From contig CALJKL010000019.1 of the NCBI GenBank assembly GCA_937973555.1, forward strand, positions 62,001 through 126,000: DNA of 64,000 nucleotides, read 5' to 3'. Shown piece by piece: positions 43,758 through 52,032 of the stretch; the stretch's first letter is position 1, and every line of letters starts with the position of its first letter. The notes beneath the pieces are model-generated. The model ran no database searches, was not told the origin of the DNA, and saw only the letters and a list, made by a program, of their open reading frames with translations. The position numbers were made by a program, and so were the translations under genes. The stretch comes from an uncultured Flavobacteriales bacterium (lineage in GTDB: Bacteria; Bacteroidota; Bacteroidia; Flavobacteriales; Weeksellaceae).

Positions 43758-44111
43758 TTACAAACCCAAAATTCTTTTTTTCCTGAATTCTACTATTTCT
43801 TCTATCAAGCCCCAAGGTAATTCTTGTTGAATAGGAAACTGAACGGTGCCTTTGGAGGTTTTATAATTGGTGAATTTTTCACTGAATACCTGCATGGCTT
43901 CCGCACCGGGATAAAATCCGATGTGGTTTTGAAATCCGCCAAAATGAACGGCGTTTTTGCCTTTCCATACAAAAGTTGGAATGCCATATTTGATGCACAA
44001 TTTGCTTTCGGGCAACAAATTGGCGATGAAATTTTTCATTTTTTCCAAAACAATTTGGGTGCTTTCGGGGAAGTCTAGTGAGTAGGTTTCAAAAGAATTG
44101 ACGTTTTGCAT
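43758..44111 (-). CDS. DUF1801 family protein
   Basis: The 117-residue protein has CIKYGIPTFVWKGKNAVHFGGFQNHIGFYP and KGTVQFPIQQELPWGLIEEIVEFRKK, typical of the DUF1801 (YdhG-like) fold. Some relatives have been proposed to bind iron or act in stress, but the function is not established. It lies 40 bases upstream of rmuC on the same strand. Confidence 0.85.
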   Translation of the reverse strand: MQNVNSFETYSLDFPESTQIVLEKMKNFIANLLPESKLCIKYGIPTFVWKGKNAVHFGGFQNHIGFYPGAEAMQVFSEKFTNYKTSKGTVQFPIQQELPWGLIEEIVEFRKKRILGL

Positions 44112-44167
44112 GGTTTTATTTATTTGGAAAAATTGATTGTAAACAAATGTAAAAATTTAAATTAAAC

Positions 44168-44201
44168 AAAAAAGCCCAGATTGAAATCAACCTGAGCTTT
44201 T
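44168..44201 (-). terminator. Terminator of the amt-porin operon
   Basis: On the minus strand AAAAGCTCAG pairs with CTGGGCTTTT (one G-T pair), followed by a T run, just after the porin stop at 44225. Confidence 0.7.
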
Positions 44202-44224
44202 ACCAAAAATAACTTTAAAAAAAG

Positions 44225-45331
44225 TTAGAATTTATACACCGCAGCAATCAAGAAATTAGCGGCGTTCTTTTTGGGGTTGGTGTTTTTGTTGTAATAGATG
44301 TTTTCAGAAGAATTTTCGAATCTTAATTCGGGTTTCAATTGAAATGCACCATGTTTGATGGTAGCTGAAATGGTATTGGCAAAGACGGTATTTCCGTTTG
44401 TGGCACCCAAGGACAATGCATTGTCTTTGTTGTCGAGATATTCTGCACGGTAATTTAAAGCCAAAACATCATTTACATCATATTTAAGATAGCCTACCAG
44501 AGAAGACCATTTCTGTTTTGGAGTATTTTTCACATCATAACTTAAGGTAACATGAGTGGCATTGATGCCTAGTTTAAATTTATCTGTGAATTTATAAGAT
44601 GCTGTCAAATCCAACTGGGAAAGATTAGAACTTGATGGATTGTAGCTGCCATGTTGACCATTAAGATAGGTGCTCAATTTTTCTCCGGCATAACCTACCT
44701 GCCAAATAAAGAATTTGTTGGCATAGCTTTTTGTTCCTATCAAATTGTTATTGGCGTCATAAACATTCACTTTTTGGAAAGAAGATTTAAAATCTGTAGG
44801 ATTGGCTACTCCCGCCATAAAATTGAATTTATTAGCTGCATAATTCGCCTTTACCCCGGTATGAAAAAACGGACCATAAGAAAACGCATAAGACATACTG
44901 TAGATATCATTATCTGCAGCATCTAGTAGTTCATAGCCAATATGCGTAGCCCAAGAGCCCGCGGTAACGGTAAGTTTGTCTGTAGCTGCATAATCAATGA
45001 ATAATTGCTTCAGCAAAAACTTGGTGCCACTTTCATTATAATTAAATTGTTCTGCTCTGTTTCCGATTCCTAGATCTGCAGTGGTGGTAAATTTTCCACT
45101 GTTGTGGGTCAGTTTTAGGGAAAACATTCCTATTTCAAAAGAATTATTGGCTTGGGTAAAACTAGTTTTGGTGTTAAAGTCGCTGGAAGCAAAATCTGCT
45201 TTGTAATACAAATCTGCAGAACCGCTCAGTTTTAATCCATCTGTCCAAGATTTTTCTTGTGCCGAAGTAATGATGCTTGAAAGTAATGTGACTACATAAA
45301 GGGTGTTTTTTAAATTTTTAAAAATTTTCAT
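44225..45331 (-). CDS. Outer membrane beta-barrel porin (OmpL/BBP2-like)
   Basis: The 368-residue protein has a signal peptide (ends SSIITSAQ) and a barrel rich in alternating strands (WTDGLKLSGSADLYYKADF, FGLGIGN-like turns, FLLKQLFIDYAATDKLTVTAG). It looks like the putative beta-barrel porin-2 family. It lies 57 bases after amt on the same strand and shares its terminator region, so it is probably cotranscribed and could let ammonium or small nitrogen compounds cross the outer membrane. That role is inferred from the position. Confidence 0.8.
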   Translation of the reverse strand: MKIFKNLKNTLYVVTLLSSIITSAQEKSWTDGLKLSGSADLYYKADFASSDFNTKTSFTQANNSFEIGMFSLKLTHNSGKFTTTADLGIGNRAEQFNYNESGTKFLLKQLFIDYAATDKLTVTAGSWATHIGYELLDAADNDIYSMSYAFSYGPFFHTGVKANYAANKFNFMAGVANPTDFKSSFQKVNVYDANNNLIGTKSYANKFFIWQVGYAGEKLSTYLNGQHGSYNPSSSNLSQLDLTASYKFTDKFKLGINATHVTLSYDVKNTPKQKWSSLVGYLKYDVNDVLALNYRAEYLDNKDNALSLGATNGNTVFANTISATIKHGAFQLKPELRFENSSENIYYNKNTNPKKNAANFLIAAVYKF

Positions 45332-45388
45332 ATTAATATTTTGTGGTTGATGTAATTTTATAGTGTGTTTGATGTTGTTTTTTTAAAA

Positions 45389-46705
45389 TTACATAGACTC
45401 TCCGTGTTGTGATCTGTCTAAACCTTCTTTTTCATACTCTTCATTTACCCTTAATGGTGTGATAAGGTTGGTGATGTAAAGTAATGCGTAAGATCCTCCG
45501 AAAGCAAAAACAGATACGCCCAATAGGGCTACAACGTGCTTTATGAAAAGGCTGTTTTCTCCGAATATAAGTCCAGGTTCTACTACAGCAGGGTTGATGG
45601 CGGGGTCTGCAAAAACACCTGTAAGCAACATTCCCACCATGCCTCCTACGCCATGGCATGGGAATACATCTAAAGTGTCGTCTATGTTGGTTTTTCCTCT
45701 TAGGTCTACTACAAAACTACTTACTGCTACTGCTATAAGGCCAATGATAATAGAATGGGCTGTGCTTACATATCCAGCGGCAGGGGTAATGGCTACCAAA
45801 CCCACTACTGAGCCAATACATATGCCCATGGCAGAAAGTTTTTTTCCTTTGAATTTTTCTATAAATCCCCATCCAATTCCGGCAGCAGCAGAAGCAACGG
45901 TAGTATTTACAAAAGCTTGAACGGCAAGGGAGCTAGATCCTACAGCAGAGCCGGCATTAAACCCAAACCAACCAAACCAAAGCAAAGCAGTTCCTAGTAT
46001 CACATAAGAGATTCTACTTGGGTCATGAAGTATTTCTGTTCTCTTTTTCAAGAATAAAGCACCTGCCAATGCTGCCCATCCTGCACTCATGTGCACTACA
46101 GTTCCACCTGCAAAGTCTAAAACGCCATATTTGAAAAGAATCCCGTCAGGATGCCAAACAGCATGTGCCAATGGGGAATATATGATTAAAGAAAATAATG
46201 TGATGAATAGTAAATAAGCCCAGAATCTGATTCTTTCTGCAAAAGCTCCAGAAATAAGTGCCGGCGTAATGATGGCAAATTTCATTTGGAAAACTGCAAA
46301 AAGCAATAAAGGGATGGTAGGTGCCAAAGACCATGCAGTTTTGGTTCCTACATTGGTGAAAAATAAATATTGGGTAGGGTTGCCAATGATGCCTCCGATA
46401 GAAGGGCCAAATGATAAACCAAATCCTACAATTACCCAAATTACAGTAATAAGTCCCATGGCTATGAAACTCTGCAAAATAGTACTGATTACGTTTTTCT
46501 TTCTTACCATTCCTCCGTAGAAGAATCCCAATCCCGGTGTCATGATTAATACCATGGCAGAAGAAACCAGCATCCAAGAAATATCGGCGCCATTAAATTC
46601 TGGAATGTTTTTTTCGGCAATTGGTGTTTCGGGAAAAAGTGTTCCCGAAAAGAGACAAAGTAGGCTAAGGCCTAACAAAAGTGTAAGTAAAATCCATTTT
46701 CTCAT
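45389..46705 (-). CDS. amt: Ammonium transporter
   Basis: Amt/MEP/Rh channels move ammonium across the inner membrane. A signal peptide-like first segment is followed by 11 membrane helices; MTPGLGFFYGGMVRKKNVIST and CHGVGGMVGMLLTGVFAD are family signatures, and the pore histidines lie in SPLAHAVWHPDG and FPCHGVGG. No PII (glnK) gene is adjacent, unlike in many bacteria. Three copies of a G5 motif and a TATATTTG -7 box lie upstream. Confidence 0.96.
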   Translation of the reverse strand: MRKWILLTLLLGLSLLCLFSGTLFPETPIAEKNIPEFNGADISWMLVSSAMVLIMTPGLGFFYGGMVRKKNVISTILQSFIAMGLITVIWVIVGFGLSFGPSIGGIIGNPTQYLFFTNVGTKTAWSLAPTIPLLLFAVFQMKFAIITPALISGAFAERIRFWAYLLFITLFSLIIYSPLAHAVWHPDGILFKYGVLDFAGGTVVHMSAGWAALAGALFLKKRTEILHDPSRISYVILGTALLWFGWFGFNAGSAVGSSSLAVQAFVNTTVASAAAGIGWGFIEKFKGKKLSAMGICIGSVVGLVAITPAAGYVSTAHSIIIGLIAVAVSSFVVDLRGKTNIDDTLDVFPCHGVGGMVGMLLTGVFADPAINPAVVEPGLIFGENSLFIKHVVALLGVSVFAFGGSYALLYITNLITPLRVNEEYEKEGLDRSQHGESM

Positions 46706-46728
46706 ATCAATTTATTTTAAATTCTAAA

Positions 46729-46736
46729 CAAATATA
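46729..46736 (-). promoter_or_regulatory. -7 box of amt
   Basis: TATATTTG on the minus strand, 23 bases before the amt ATG. No TTTG is found at the -33 distance, which fits an activator-dependent promoter. Confidence 0.5.
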
Positions 46737-46755
46737 GAAAAAAATTAAAACAACC

Positions 46756-46875
46756 TTTTAAAAATGGGGGTATATGTTTTAAAATTAAAATAAAGTTAAC
46801 ATATAATTGTTAAAAATAGGGGGTTATTGTATTTAAAATATATTTATTTTTAAAATACCCCCTATTTTTTAAAAT
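46756..46875 (-). promoter_or_regulatory. Triplicated G5/A-T motif upstream of amt
   Basis: Three copies of TTAAAAAT(A)GGGGGT: 46756-46776 and 46810-46829 on the plus strand, and 46851-46875 inverted (C6). The first two match over about 35 bases, including a following TTTAAAAT. The last two could pair as an inverted repeat. They lie between the dps terminator and the amt promoter and are candidate regulator sites. Confidence 0.45.
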
Positions 46876-46890
46876 TTGTTTCAAAAATAA

Positions 46891-46917
46891 AAATGGGTTT
46901 CGTATTCGAAACCCAAT
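46891..46917 (-). terminator. Terminator of dps
   Basis: TGGGTTTCG pairs with CGAAACCCA (loop TATT); on the minus strand a T-rich tail follows, downstream of the dps stop. Confidence 0.75.
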
Positions 46918-46940
46918 CCTTTATAGGTATGTTATAATAC

Positions 46941-47417
46941 TTACTTGCTCAAATAAGCATTGTACATCCAGACCAATTTTTCCTGTTCTGTAAGATAATT
47001 GCTCATTTGTGCATTGGTGCCTTCATCTCCGGCTTTGTCAGTAAGGTCAAGTAATTCTCTTTGAATACTGATTACAGTTTTAAATGAATCTAAAATTTGC
47101 AAAACGCATTTGTTGCCATCATTCACTTCTTTGCTTTCCTTTATGGTAGAAAGTTTTTCATAATCACTGAAATTGTGATTGGGCGTTGCGCCGAGGGTTA
47201 ATATTCTTTCTGCTACTTCATCTATCTTTATCACGAGAGAATTGTACAGTTCTTCAAACTTAATATGAAGGGTGAAAAAATCATGTCCTTTTATATTCCA
47301 ATGGGCACCTCTTGTGTTTTGGTAAAAAATGGAATAATTGGCTAAAAGTTCATTTAGCTTTTCTGCTATTTTTTGGCAATCTGTTTCTTTAAGGCCGATT
47401 AAATTTGTATTTTTCAT
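46941..47417 (-). CDS. dps: Dps family DNA starvation/ferritin-like protein
   Basis: Dps forms a 12-subunit shell that binds DNA, oxidises Fe(II) and protects from peroxide. NTRGAHWNIKGHDFFTLHIKFEELYNSL and IDEVAERI carry the His, Asp and Glu of the ferroxidase site. I start at ATG 47417 (158 residues); the frame runs to 47453, but the -7 box at 47433-47440 lies between those starts. A PerR-like palindrome precedes the promoter. Confidence 0.93.
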   Translation of the reverse strand: MKNTNLIGLKETDCQKIAEKLNELLANYSIFYQNTRGAHWNIKGHDFFTLHIKFEELYNSLVIKIDEVAERILTLGATPNHNFSDYEKLSTIKESKEVNDGNKCVLQILDSFKTVISIQRELLDLTDKAGDEGTNAQMSNYLTEQEKLVWMYNAYLSK

Positions 47418-47432
47418 TTCTTTTGTTTTTTC

Positions 47433-47440
47433 CAAAGTTA
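47433..47440 (-). promoter_or_regulatory. -7 box of dps
   Basis: TAACTTTG on the minus strand, 15 bases before the ATG at 47417. Its position decides the dps start. Confidence 0.55.
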
Positions 47441-47463
47441 GGGAAAAACACATTTTAAGACAT

Positions 47464-47478
47464 CTATAATGATTATAG
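47464..47478 (-). promoter_or_regulatory. PerR-like box at the dps promoter
   Basis: CTATAATGATTATAG is a perfect 7-1-7 inverted repeat, differing from the B. subtilis PerR consensus TTATAATnATTATAA only at the outer pair. It lies about 23 bases upstream of the -7 box, over the expected -33 region, a repressor position. In B. subtilis the dps homologue mrgA is a classic PerR target. Confidence 0.6.
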
Positions 47479-47529
47479 TTATAAAAAATCTAATGCCTTC
47501 AGTAAGGAATTCGAATAAAAAAATATTTT

Positions 47530-47537
47530 TATATTTG
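47530..47537 (+). promoter_or_regulatory. -7 box of the bactofilin gene
   Basis: TATATTTG on the plus strand, giving a leader of about 70 bases. No clear -33 element. Confidence 0.4.
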
Positions 47538-47615
47538 AACTTTAAAACATTATGTTAAGTTTTAATTTGCTTCAAAAATTAAATTTAACCTTGTTTATTA
47601 ATTAAAAAACGGCCA

Positions 47616-48134
47616 ATGTTCAATATTAACAAAAAAGAAAGCGGATCTTCTAATAAAATGACGAATGAAGCGATAGCTTCTGTAATAGGAGAGGATGTAA
47701 ATGTGGTTGGGCACCTTACCTCTAATGCCAGTATAAGAATAGATGGAAAGGTGACCGGAAATGTTACTTCTCAAAAATTAATTATCGTTGGAGAAAAAGC
47801 AGAAATTAAAGGAGATCTGAAAAGCAAAAATGTAATTGTATTCGGAACTCTTCATGGGAGCGTTCAAGCAACAGAGGTTCAGATTAAAAAGTCTGGAGTG
47901 ATTAATGGTGATATTTCGGTGCAAGCTATAGAAATAGAAATGGGTGGAAAGTACAACGGCAAACTGATGATGAACTCAGAACAAAGAGAAATGCATGAAA
48001 GACAAAAGGCAAGAGAAGCAAATCCAGCGGCTGTGGCTCATGTAGAAAATAAAGTTACCGAACCCAAAATAGGAGAGCCTAAAATTACAGAACCAAAACC
48101 GGGAGAACCTAAAAATGGAATTCTGATAGAGTAA
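47616..48134 (+). CDS. Bactofilin family cytoskeletal protein
   Basis: Bactofilins self-assemble into filaments through a beta-helical core. Residues about 25-118 form this domain (VGHLTSNASIRIDGKVTGNV, IKGDLKSKNVIVFGTLHG, GVINGDISVQAIEIEMGGKYNG). The C-terminal tail carries a repeat of EPK-I/P-G units (about 147-168), unusual low-complexity for the family. Such proteins affect cell shape or wall synthesis; the role here is not known. A strong terminator follows. Confidence 0.88.
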   Translation: MFNINKKESGSSNKMTNEAIASVIGEDVNVVGHLTSNASIRIDGKVTGNVTSQKLIIVGEKAEIKGDLKSKNVIVFGTLHGSVQATEVQIKKSGVINGDISVQAIEIEMGGKYNGKLMMNSEQREMHERQKAREANPAAVAHVENKVTEPKIGEPKITEPKPGEPKNGILIE

Positions 48135-48190
48135 GTGCAGATTAATTGAATATTATATACTATTATATTATATGGTATAGCAATAAAAAA

Positions 48191-48227
48191 AAACAAAAGC
48201 CCGAAATGTATTTTCGGGCTTTTGTTT
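48191..48227 (+). terminator. Terminator of the bactofilin gene
   Basis: A long stem on AAACAAAAGCCCGAAA with TTTCGGGCTTTTGTTT (loop TGTAT) and T-rich tail, between the bactofilin gene and the rpsL promoter. Confidence 0.85.
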
Positions 48228-48259
48228 TTAATTAAAATATAAATAATTAATAATCAGGA

Positions 48260-48290
48260 TTTGCCAGTTCAAAAAAAATCATTACTTTTG
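48260..48290 (+). promoter_or_regulatory. Promoter of the str operon (rpsL)
   Basis: TTTG (48260-48263), a 19-base spacer and TACTTTTG (48283-48290). The spacer contains CAGTTCAAAAAA and CACCC follows, as at rpsT and almost as at rplC. Confidence 0.8.
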
Positions 48291-48324
48291 CACCCTAAAT
48301 TAAAAAATAATATAAAGCAATCAA

Positions 48325-48723
48325 ATGCCTACTATTCAACAATTAGTTAGAAAAGGAAGAGCCACACTCGCTAAGAAGAGCAAATCGGCTGCTTTGGATT
48401 CATGTCCACAAAGAAGAGGCGTATGTACGAGAGTATATACCACAACTCCTAAGAAACCTAACTCAGCACTTAGAAAAGTTGCGAGAGTAAGACTTTCAAA
48501 CGGAAAAGAAGTGAACGCCTACATCCCGGGAGAAGGACACAACCTCCAAGAGCACTCGATAGTATTAGTACGTGGCGGAAGAGTAAAAGATTTACCGGGA
48601 GTTAGATATCACATTGTTCGTGGTGCTTTAGACACTGCCGGAGTAAACGGAAGAACGCAAAGACGTTCTAAATACGGTGCTAAGAGACCAAAACCAGGAG
48701 CAGCAGCAGCTGGTAAAAAGTAA
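48325..48723 (+). CDS. rpsL: 30S ribosomal protein S12 (uS12)
   Basis: uS12 sits at the decoding centre and controls accuracy. TTPKKPNSALRKVARVRL and GHNLQEHSIVLVRGGRVKDL are its signatures; both decoding-loop lysine regions look normal. The C-terminus has an extended Gly/Ala-rich tail (PGAAAAGKK). It is the first gene of the str operon, with rpsG starting 25 bases downstream. Confidence 0.98.
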   Translation: MPTIQQLVRKGRATLAKKSKSAALDSCPQRRGVCTRVYTTTPKKPNSALRKVARVRLSNGKEVNAYIPGEGHNLQEHSIVLVRGGRVKDLPGVRYHIVRGALDTAGVNGRTQRRSKYGAKRPKPGAAAAGKK

Positions 48724-48748
48724 TCATTAACATTTAAGGAACAGAACA

Positions 48749-49225
48749 ATGAGAAAAACAAAAGCGAAAAAAAGACCGTTGTTACCAGATCCAAAATTTA
48801 ATGATCAATTGGTAACAAGATTCGTAAATAATTTGATGCAAGACGGTAAGAAGTCTATCGCATTCAAAATTTTTTATGATGCATTAGACATCGTAGAAGC
48901 TAAAAAAGGAGATAACGAAAAATCTTCTTTAGAAATCTGGAAAGATGCATTAACTAACGTTATGCCTCACGTAGAAGTAAGATCTAGAAGAGTTGGGGGT
49001 GCTAACTTCCAAATCCCAATGCCCATCAGAGCAGATAGAAAAATTTCTATGGCAATGAAATGGTTAATCAAATATTCTACTGCTAGAAATGATAAATCTA
49101 TGGCTCAGAAATTGGCTGCAGAAGTTATCGCTGCTTCTAGAGAAGAAGGTGCTGCTTTCAAAAAGAAAACAGATACTCACAAAATGGCAGAAGCTAACAA
49201 AGCTTTCTCACACTTTAAATTCTAA
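48749..49225 (+). CDS. rpsG: 30S ribosomal protein S7 (uS7)
   Basis: uS7 organises the head of the 30S subunit. LPDPKFNDQLVTRFVNNLMQDGKKS and MPHVEVRSRRVGGANFQIPM are diagnostic, and the 158-residue length is usual. It lies between rpsL and fusA, six bases from the latter. In E. coli S7 represses its own operon; no such site was identified here. Confidence 0.98.
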   Translation: MRKTKAKKRPLLPDPKFNDQLVTRFVNNLMQDGKKSIAFKIFYDALDIVEAKKGDNEKSSLEIWKDALTNVMPHVEVRSRRVGGANFQIPMPIRADRKISMAMKWLIKYSTARNDKSMAQKLAAEVIAASREEGAAFKKKTDTHKMAEANKAFSHFKF

Positions 49226-49231
49226 TCTGAA

Positions 49232-51349
49232 ATGGGAAGAGATCTTAAATATACACGTAATATTGGTATTGCCGCTCACATTGATGCTGGTAAAACCACC
49301 ACTACAGAAAGGATTCTATTCTACACAGGTAAAACCCACAAAATTGGAGAGGTTCACGAAGGTGCCGCTACAATGGACTGGATGGAGCAGGAAGCAGAAA
49401 GAGGTATCACCATTACTTCAGCTGCTACTACTTGTGAGTGGAATTTCCCAACAGATCAAGGTAAGATATTACCAGAATCTAAAGGCTATCACTTCAACAT
49501 CATTGATACCCCGGGGCACGTTGACTTTACCGTAGAGGTAAACCGTTCTTTGAGAGTATTAGATGGTTTGGTATTCTTATTCTCTGCAGTAGATGGTGTA
49601 GAGCCTCAGTCTGAAACCAACTGGAGATTGGCTGACAACTACAAAGTAGCTAGAATGGGATTCGTAAACAAAATGGACAGACAAGGCGCTGACTTCCTTA
49701 ACGTGGTAAACCAGGTTAAAGACATGTTAGGTTCTAATGCTGTGCCAATCGTTTTACCAATCGGTGCTGAAGAAGATTTCAAAGGTGTAGTAGACTTAAT
49801 TAAGAACAGAGCAATCATCTGGGACGAAGCAGGACAAGGAGCAACTTTTGAGGTAGTTCCAATTCCTGAAGATATGAAAGCTGAAGTTTTAGAATACAGA
49901 GAAAAATTGGTAGAAGCAGTAGCAGACTACGATGAAACTCTAATGGAAAAATTCTTTGAAGATCCAGATTCTATTACTGAAGAAGAAATCAACGAAGCTT
50001 TAAGAAAAGCAACTATTGATCTTTCTATCATCCCAATGACTTGTGGTTCTTCATTCAAAAATAAAGGAGTACAGTTCATGTTGGATGCTGTATGTAAATA
50101 TCTTCCTTCTCCACTAGATAAGGACGATATTAAAGGTACAGATCCTAAAACAGATGCTGAAATCGTAAGAAAACCAAGTGTAAACGATCCTTTCGCTGCA
50201 TTGGCATTTAAAATTGCTACCGATCCTTTCGTAGGAAGATTAGCATTCTTTAGAGCTTATTCAGGAAGATTAGATGCTGGTTCTTATGTGTTGAACACAA
50301 GATCTGGAAACAAAGAAAGAATTTCTAGAATCTATCAAATGCACGCTAACAAGCAAAATCCTGTAGAATATATTGAAGCAGGAGATATTGGTGCAGCGGT
50401 AGGTTTTAAAGATATTAAAACAGGGGATACTCTTTCTGATGAGAAAAACCCTATCGTTTTAGAATCAATGATTTTCCCTGATCCGGTAATTGGTATCGCT
50501 GTAGAACCTAAAACTAAAGCAGACCAAGATAAAATGGGTAACGCTTTGGCTAAATTGGCTGAAGAAGATCCTACCTTCCAGGTGAAAACTGATGAGGCTT
50601 CTGGCCAGACTATTATTTCTGGTATGGGTGAGCTTCACTTAGATATCATCGTAGACCGTATGAGAAGAGAGTTCAAGGTAGAAGTAAACCAAGGACAACC
50701 TCAGGTAGAGTACAAAGAAGCTCTTACACAAGTTGCTAACCACAGAGAAGTTTACAAAAAACAATCTGGGGGTAGAGGTAAGTTCGCAGATATCGTATTC
50801 GAAATTGGTCCAGCTGATGAAGGAAAAACTGGTTTAGAATTCATCAACGAAATTAAAGGGGGTAACATCCCAAGAGAATTTATTCCTTCTGTAGAAAAAG
50901 GTTTCAAAGAATCTATGAAAAACGGTCCTTTGGCTGGTTTCGAAGTAGAAGCAATGAAAGTAACCCTTAAAGATGGATCTTTCCACGCGGTAGACTCTGA
51001 CCAATTGTCTTTCGAATTAGCTGCTAAAATGGGATTCAAAGAATCTGGTAGAGCTGCTAAAGCGGTAATCATGGAGCCAATTATGAAATTGGAAGTGGTA
51101 ACTCCGGAAGAATACATGGGGGATATCGTAGGAGACCTTAACAGAAGAAGAGGTACCGTAAACGGAATGGACGATAGAAACAATGCTAAAGTAATTAAAG
51201 CATTCGTTCCACTATCTGAAATGTTTGGTTATGTAACTTCGCTTAGAACTTTATCTTCTGGTAGAGCTACTTCTTCTATGGAATTCGAAAGATACGAACC
51301 GGCACCTACTAACATTGCCGAAGAAGTAATTGCTAAAGCAAGAGGTTAA
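49232..51349 (+). CDS. fusA: Elongation factor G
   Basis: EF-G drives translocation using GTP. The G1 loop AHIDAGKTTT is at residues 15-24, with switch II DTPGHVDF, NKMD (G4) and the C-terminal domains IV and V (GRGKFADIVFEIGPADEG, MEPIMKLEVVTPEEYMGDIV). Length 705 is normal. It is the third gene of the str operon, followed by rpsJ after 18 bases. Confidence 0.98.
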   Translation: MGRDLKYTRNIGIAAHIDAGKTTTTERILFYTGKTHKIGEVHEGAATMDWMEQEAERGITITSAATTCEWNFPTDQGKILPESKGYHFNIIDTPGHVDFTVEVNRSLRVLDGLVFLFSAVDGVEPQSETNWRLADNYKVARMGFVNKMDRQGADFLNVVNQVKDMLGSNAVPIVLPIGAEEDFKGVVDLIKNRAIIWDEAGQGATFEVVPIPEDMKAEVLEYREKLVEAVADYDETLMEKFFEDPDSITEEEINEALRKATIDLSIIPMTCGSSFKNKGVQFMLDAVCKYLPSPLDKDDIKGTDPKTDAEIVRKPSVNDPFAALAFKIATDPFVGRLAFFRAYSGRLDAGSYVLNTRSGNKERISRIYQMHANKQNPVEYIEAGDIGAAVGFKDIKTGDTLSDEKNPIVLESMIFPDPVIGIAVEPKTKADQDKMGNALAKLAEEDPTFQVKTDEASGQTIISGMGELHLDIIVDRMRREFKVEVNQGQPQVEYKEALTQVANHREVYKKQSGGRGKFADIVFEIGPADEGKTGLEFINEIKGGNIPREFIPSVEKGFKESMKNGPLAGFEVEAMKVTLKDGSFHAVDSDQLSFELAAKMGFKESGRAAKAVIMEPIMKLEVVTPEEYMGDIVGDLNRRRGTVNGMDDRNNAKVIKAFVPLSEMFGYVTSLRTLSSGRATSSMEFERYEPAPTNIAEEVIAKARG

Positions 51350-51367
51350 TCTTTAAAAATTAAGAAA

Positions 51368-51673
51368 ATGTCACAAAGAATCAGAATAAAATTAAAGTCT
51401 TACGATTATAACTTGGTAGACAAGTCTGCTGAAAAAATCGTAAAAACTGTAAAGGCTACAGGAGCTGTGGTAAATGGACCAATTCCATTACCAACTCACA
51501 AAAGAATTTTTACCGTTCTTAGATCTCCACACGTTAACAAAAAAGCAAGAGAACAGTTCCAGCTTTCTGCTCACAAGAGATTGATGGATATCTATTCTTC
51601 TTCTTCTAAAACGGTAGACGCTCTAATGAAATTAGAGTTGCCTAGTGGTGTAGACGTAGAAATCAAAGTGTGA
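51368..51673 (+). CDS. rpsJ: 30S ribosomal protein S10 (uS10)
   Basis: uS10 is a 30S head protein that also binds NusB/NusG in antitermination. RIKLKSYDYNLVDKSAEKIV and PLPTHKRIFTVLRSPHVNKKAREQF are typical; 101 residues. Here it closes the str operon, with a terminator and a new promoter separating it from rplC, rather than heading the S10 operon in one transcript. Confidence 0.97.
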   Translation: MSQRIRIKLKSYDYNLVDKSAEKIVKTVKATGAVVNGPIPLPTHKRIFTVLRSPHVNKKAREQFQLSAHKRLMDIYSSSSKTVDALMKLELPSGVDVEIKV

Positions 51674-51699
51674 TAATAGAACACTTTGCTATGATAACA

Positions 51700-51730
51700 A
51701 AATCCGCTTCAGTAATGAAGCGGATTTTTT
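51700..51730 (+). terminator. Terminator after rpsJ
   Basis: AAATCCGCTTCA pairs with TGAAGCGGATTT around a GTAA loop and is followed by a T run. It splits the usual str/S10 gene run. The 440-base gap after rpsJ contains this terminator, about 240 bases of AT-rich sequence with no recognised feature, and the rplC promoter and leader. Confidence 0.88.
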
Positions 51731-51978
51731 GTTTTTGTGTTTTTGTTGCTTTTTGGAAAATTCGGAGTTGTGGTTCATGAAAAAAGCATATTGGGTATTT
51801 TTGCATAATGGAAGTTATATAAAAAGGGAAACAATACGGTTTTTTTTAAGAAAAAGATTGGGCATTATGTATTGATTTTTTGCCTTTAAAAAGCTTTCAA
51901 GTATTGAATAGGATATCTACTGTGGTAGATTTTACGGAAGTTAACTCATTAAAAATTAAACAATTTTGTAAAGATCTG

Positions 51979-52009
51979 TTTGTCAGTTCAAAAAATATTC
52001 ATACATTTG
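51979..52009 (+). promoter_or_regulatory. Promoter of the S10-spc-alpha cluster (rplC)
   Basis: TTTG (51979-51982), a 19-base spacer and TACATTTG (52002-52009). The spacer contains CAGTTCAAAAAA and CACAC follows, as at rpsL. The leader to rplC is about 98 bases and holds a short open frame. Confidence 0.8.
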
Positions 52010-52032
52010 CACACTCATTTTAGGGAAGAAGT

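Noticed and set aside
47418..47453. Longer start for Dps
   Set aside because: The -7 box at 47433-47440 lies downstream of that start, so the shorter start is more likely.
49089..49535. Open frame overlapping rpsG and fusA in another frame
   Set aside because: It covers the coding sequence of two well-known proteins and has no family features.
51736..51978. Hidden gene in the gap between rpsJ and rplC
   Set aside because: No frame of useful length or coding character was found; a weak TATTTTTG box at 51796-51803 lacks a -33 partner at a fitting distance.
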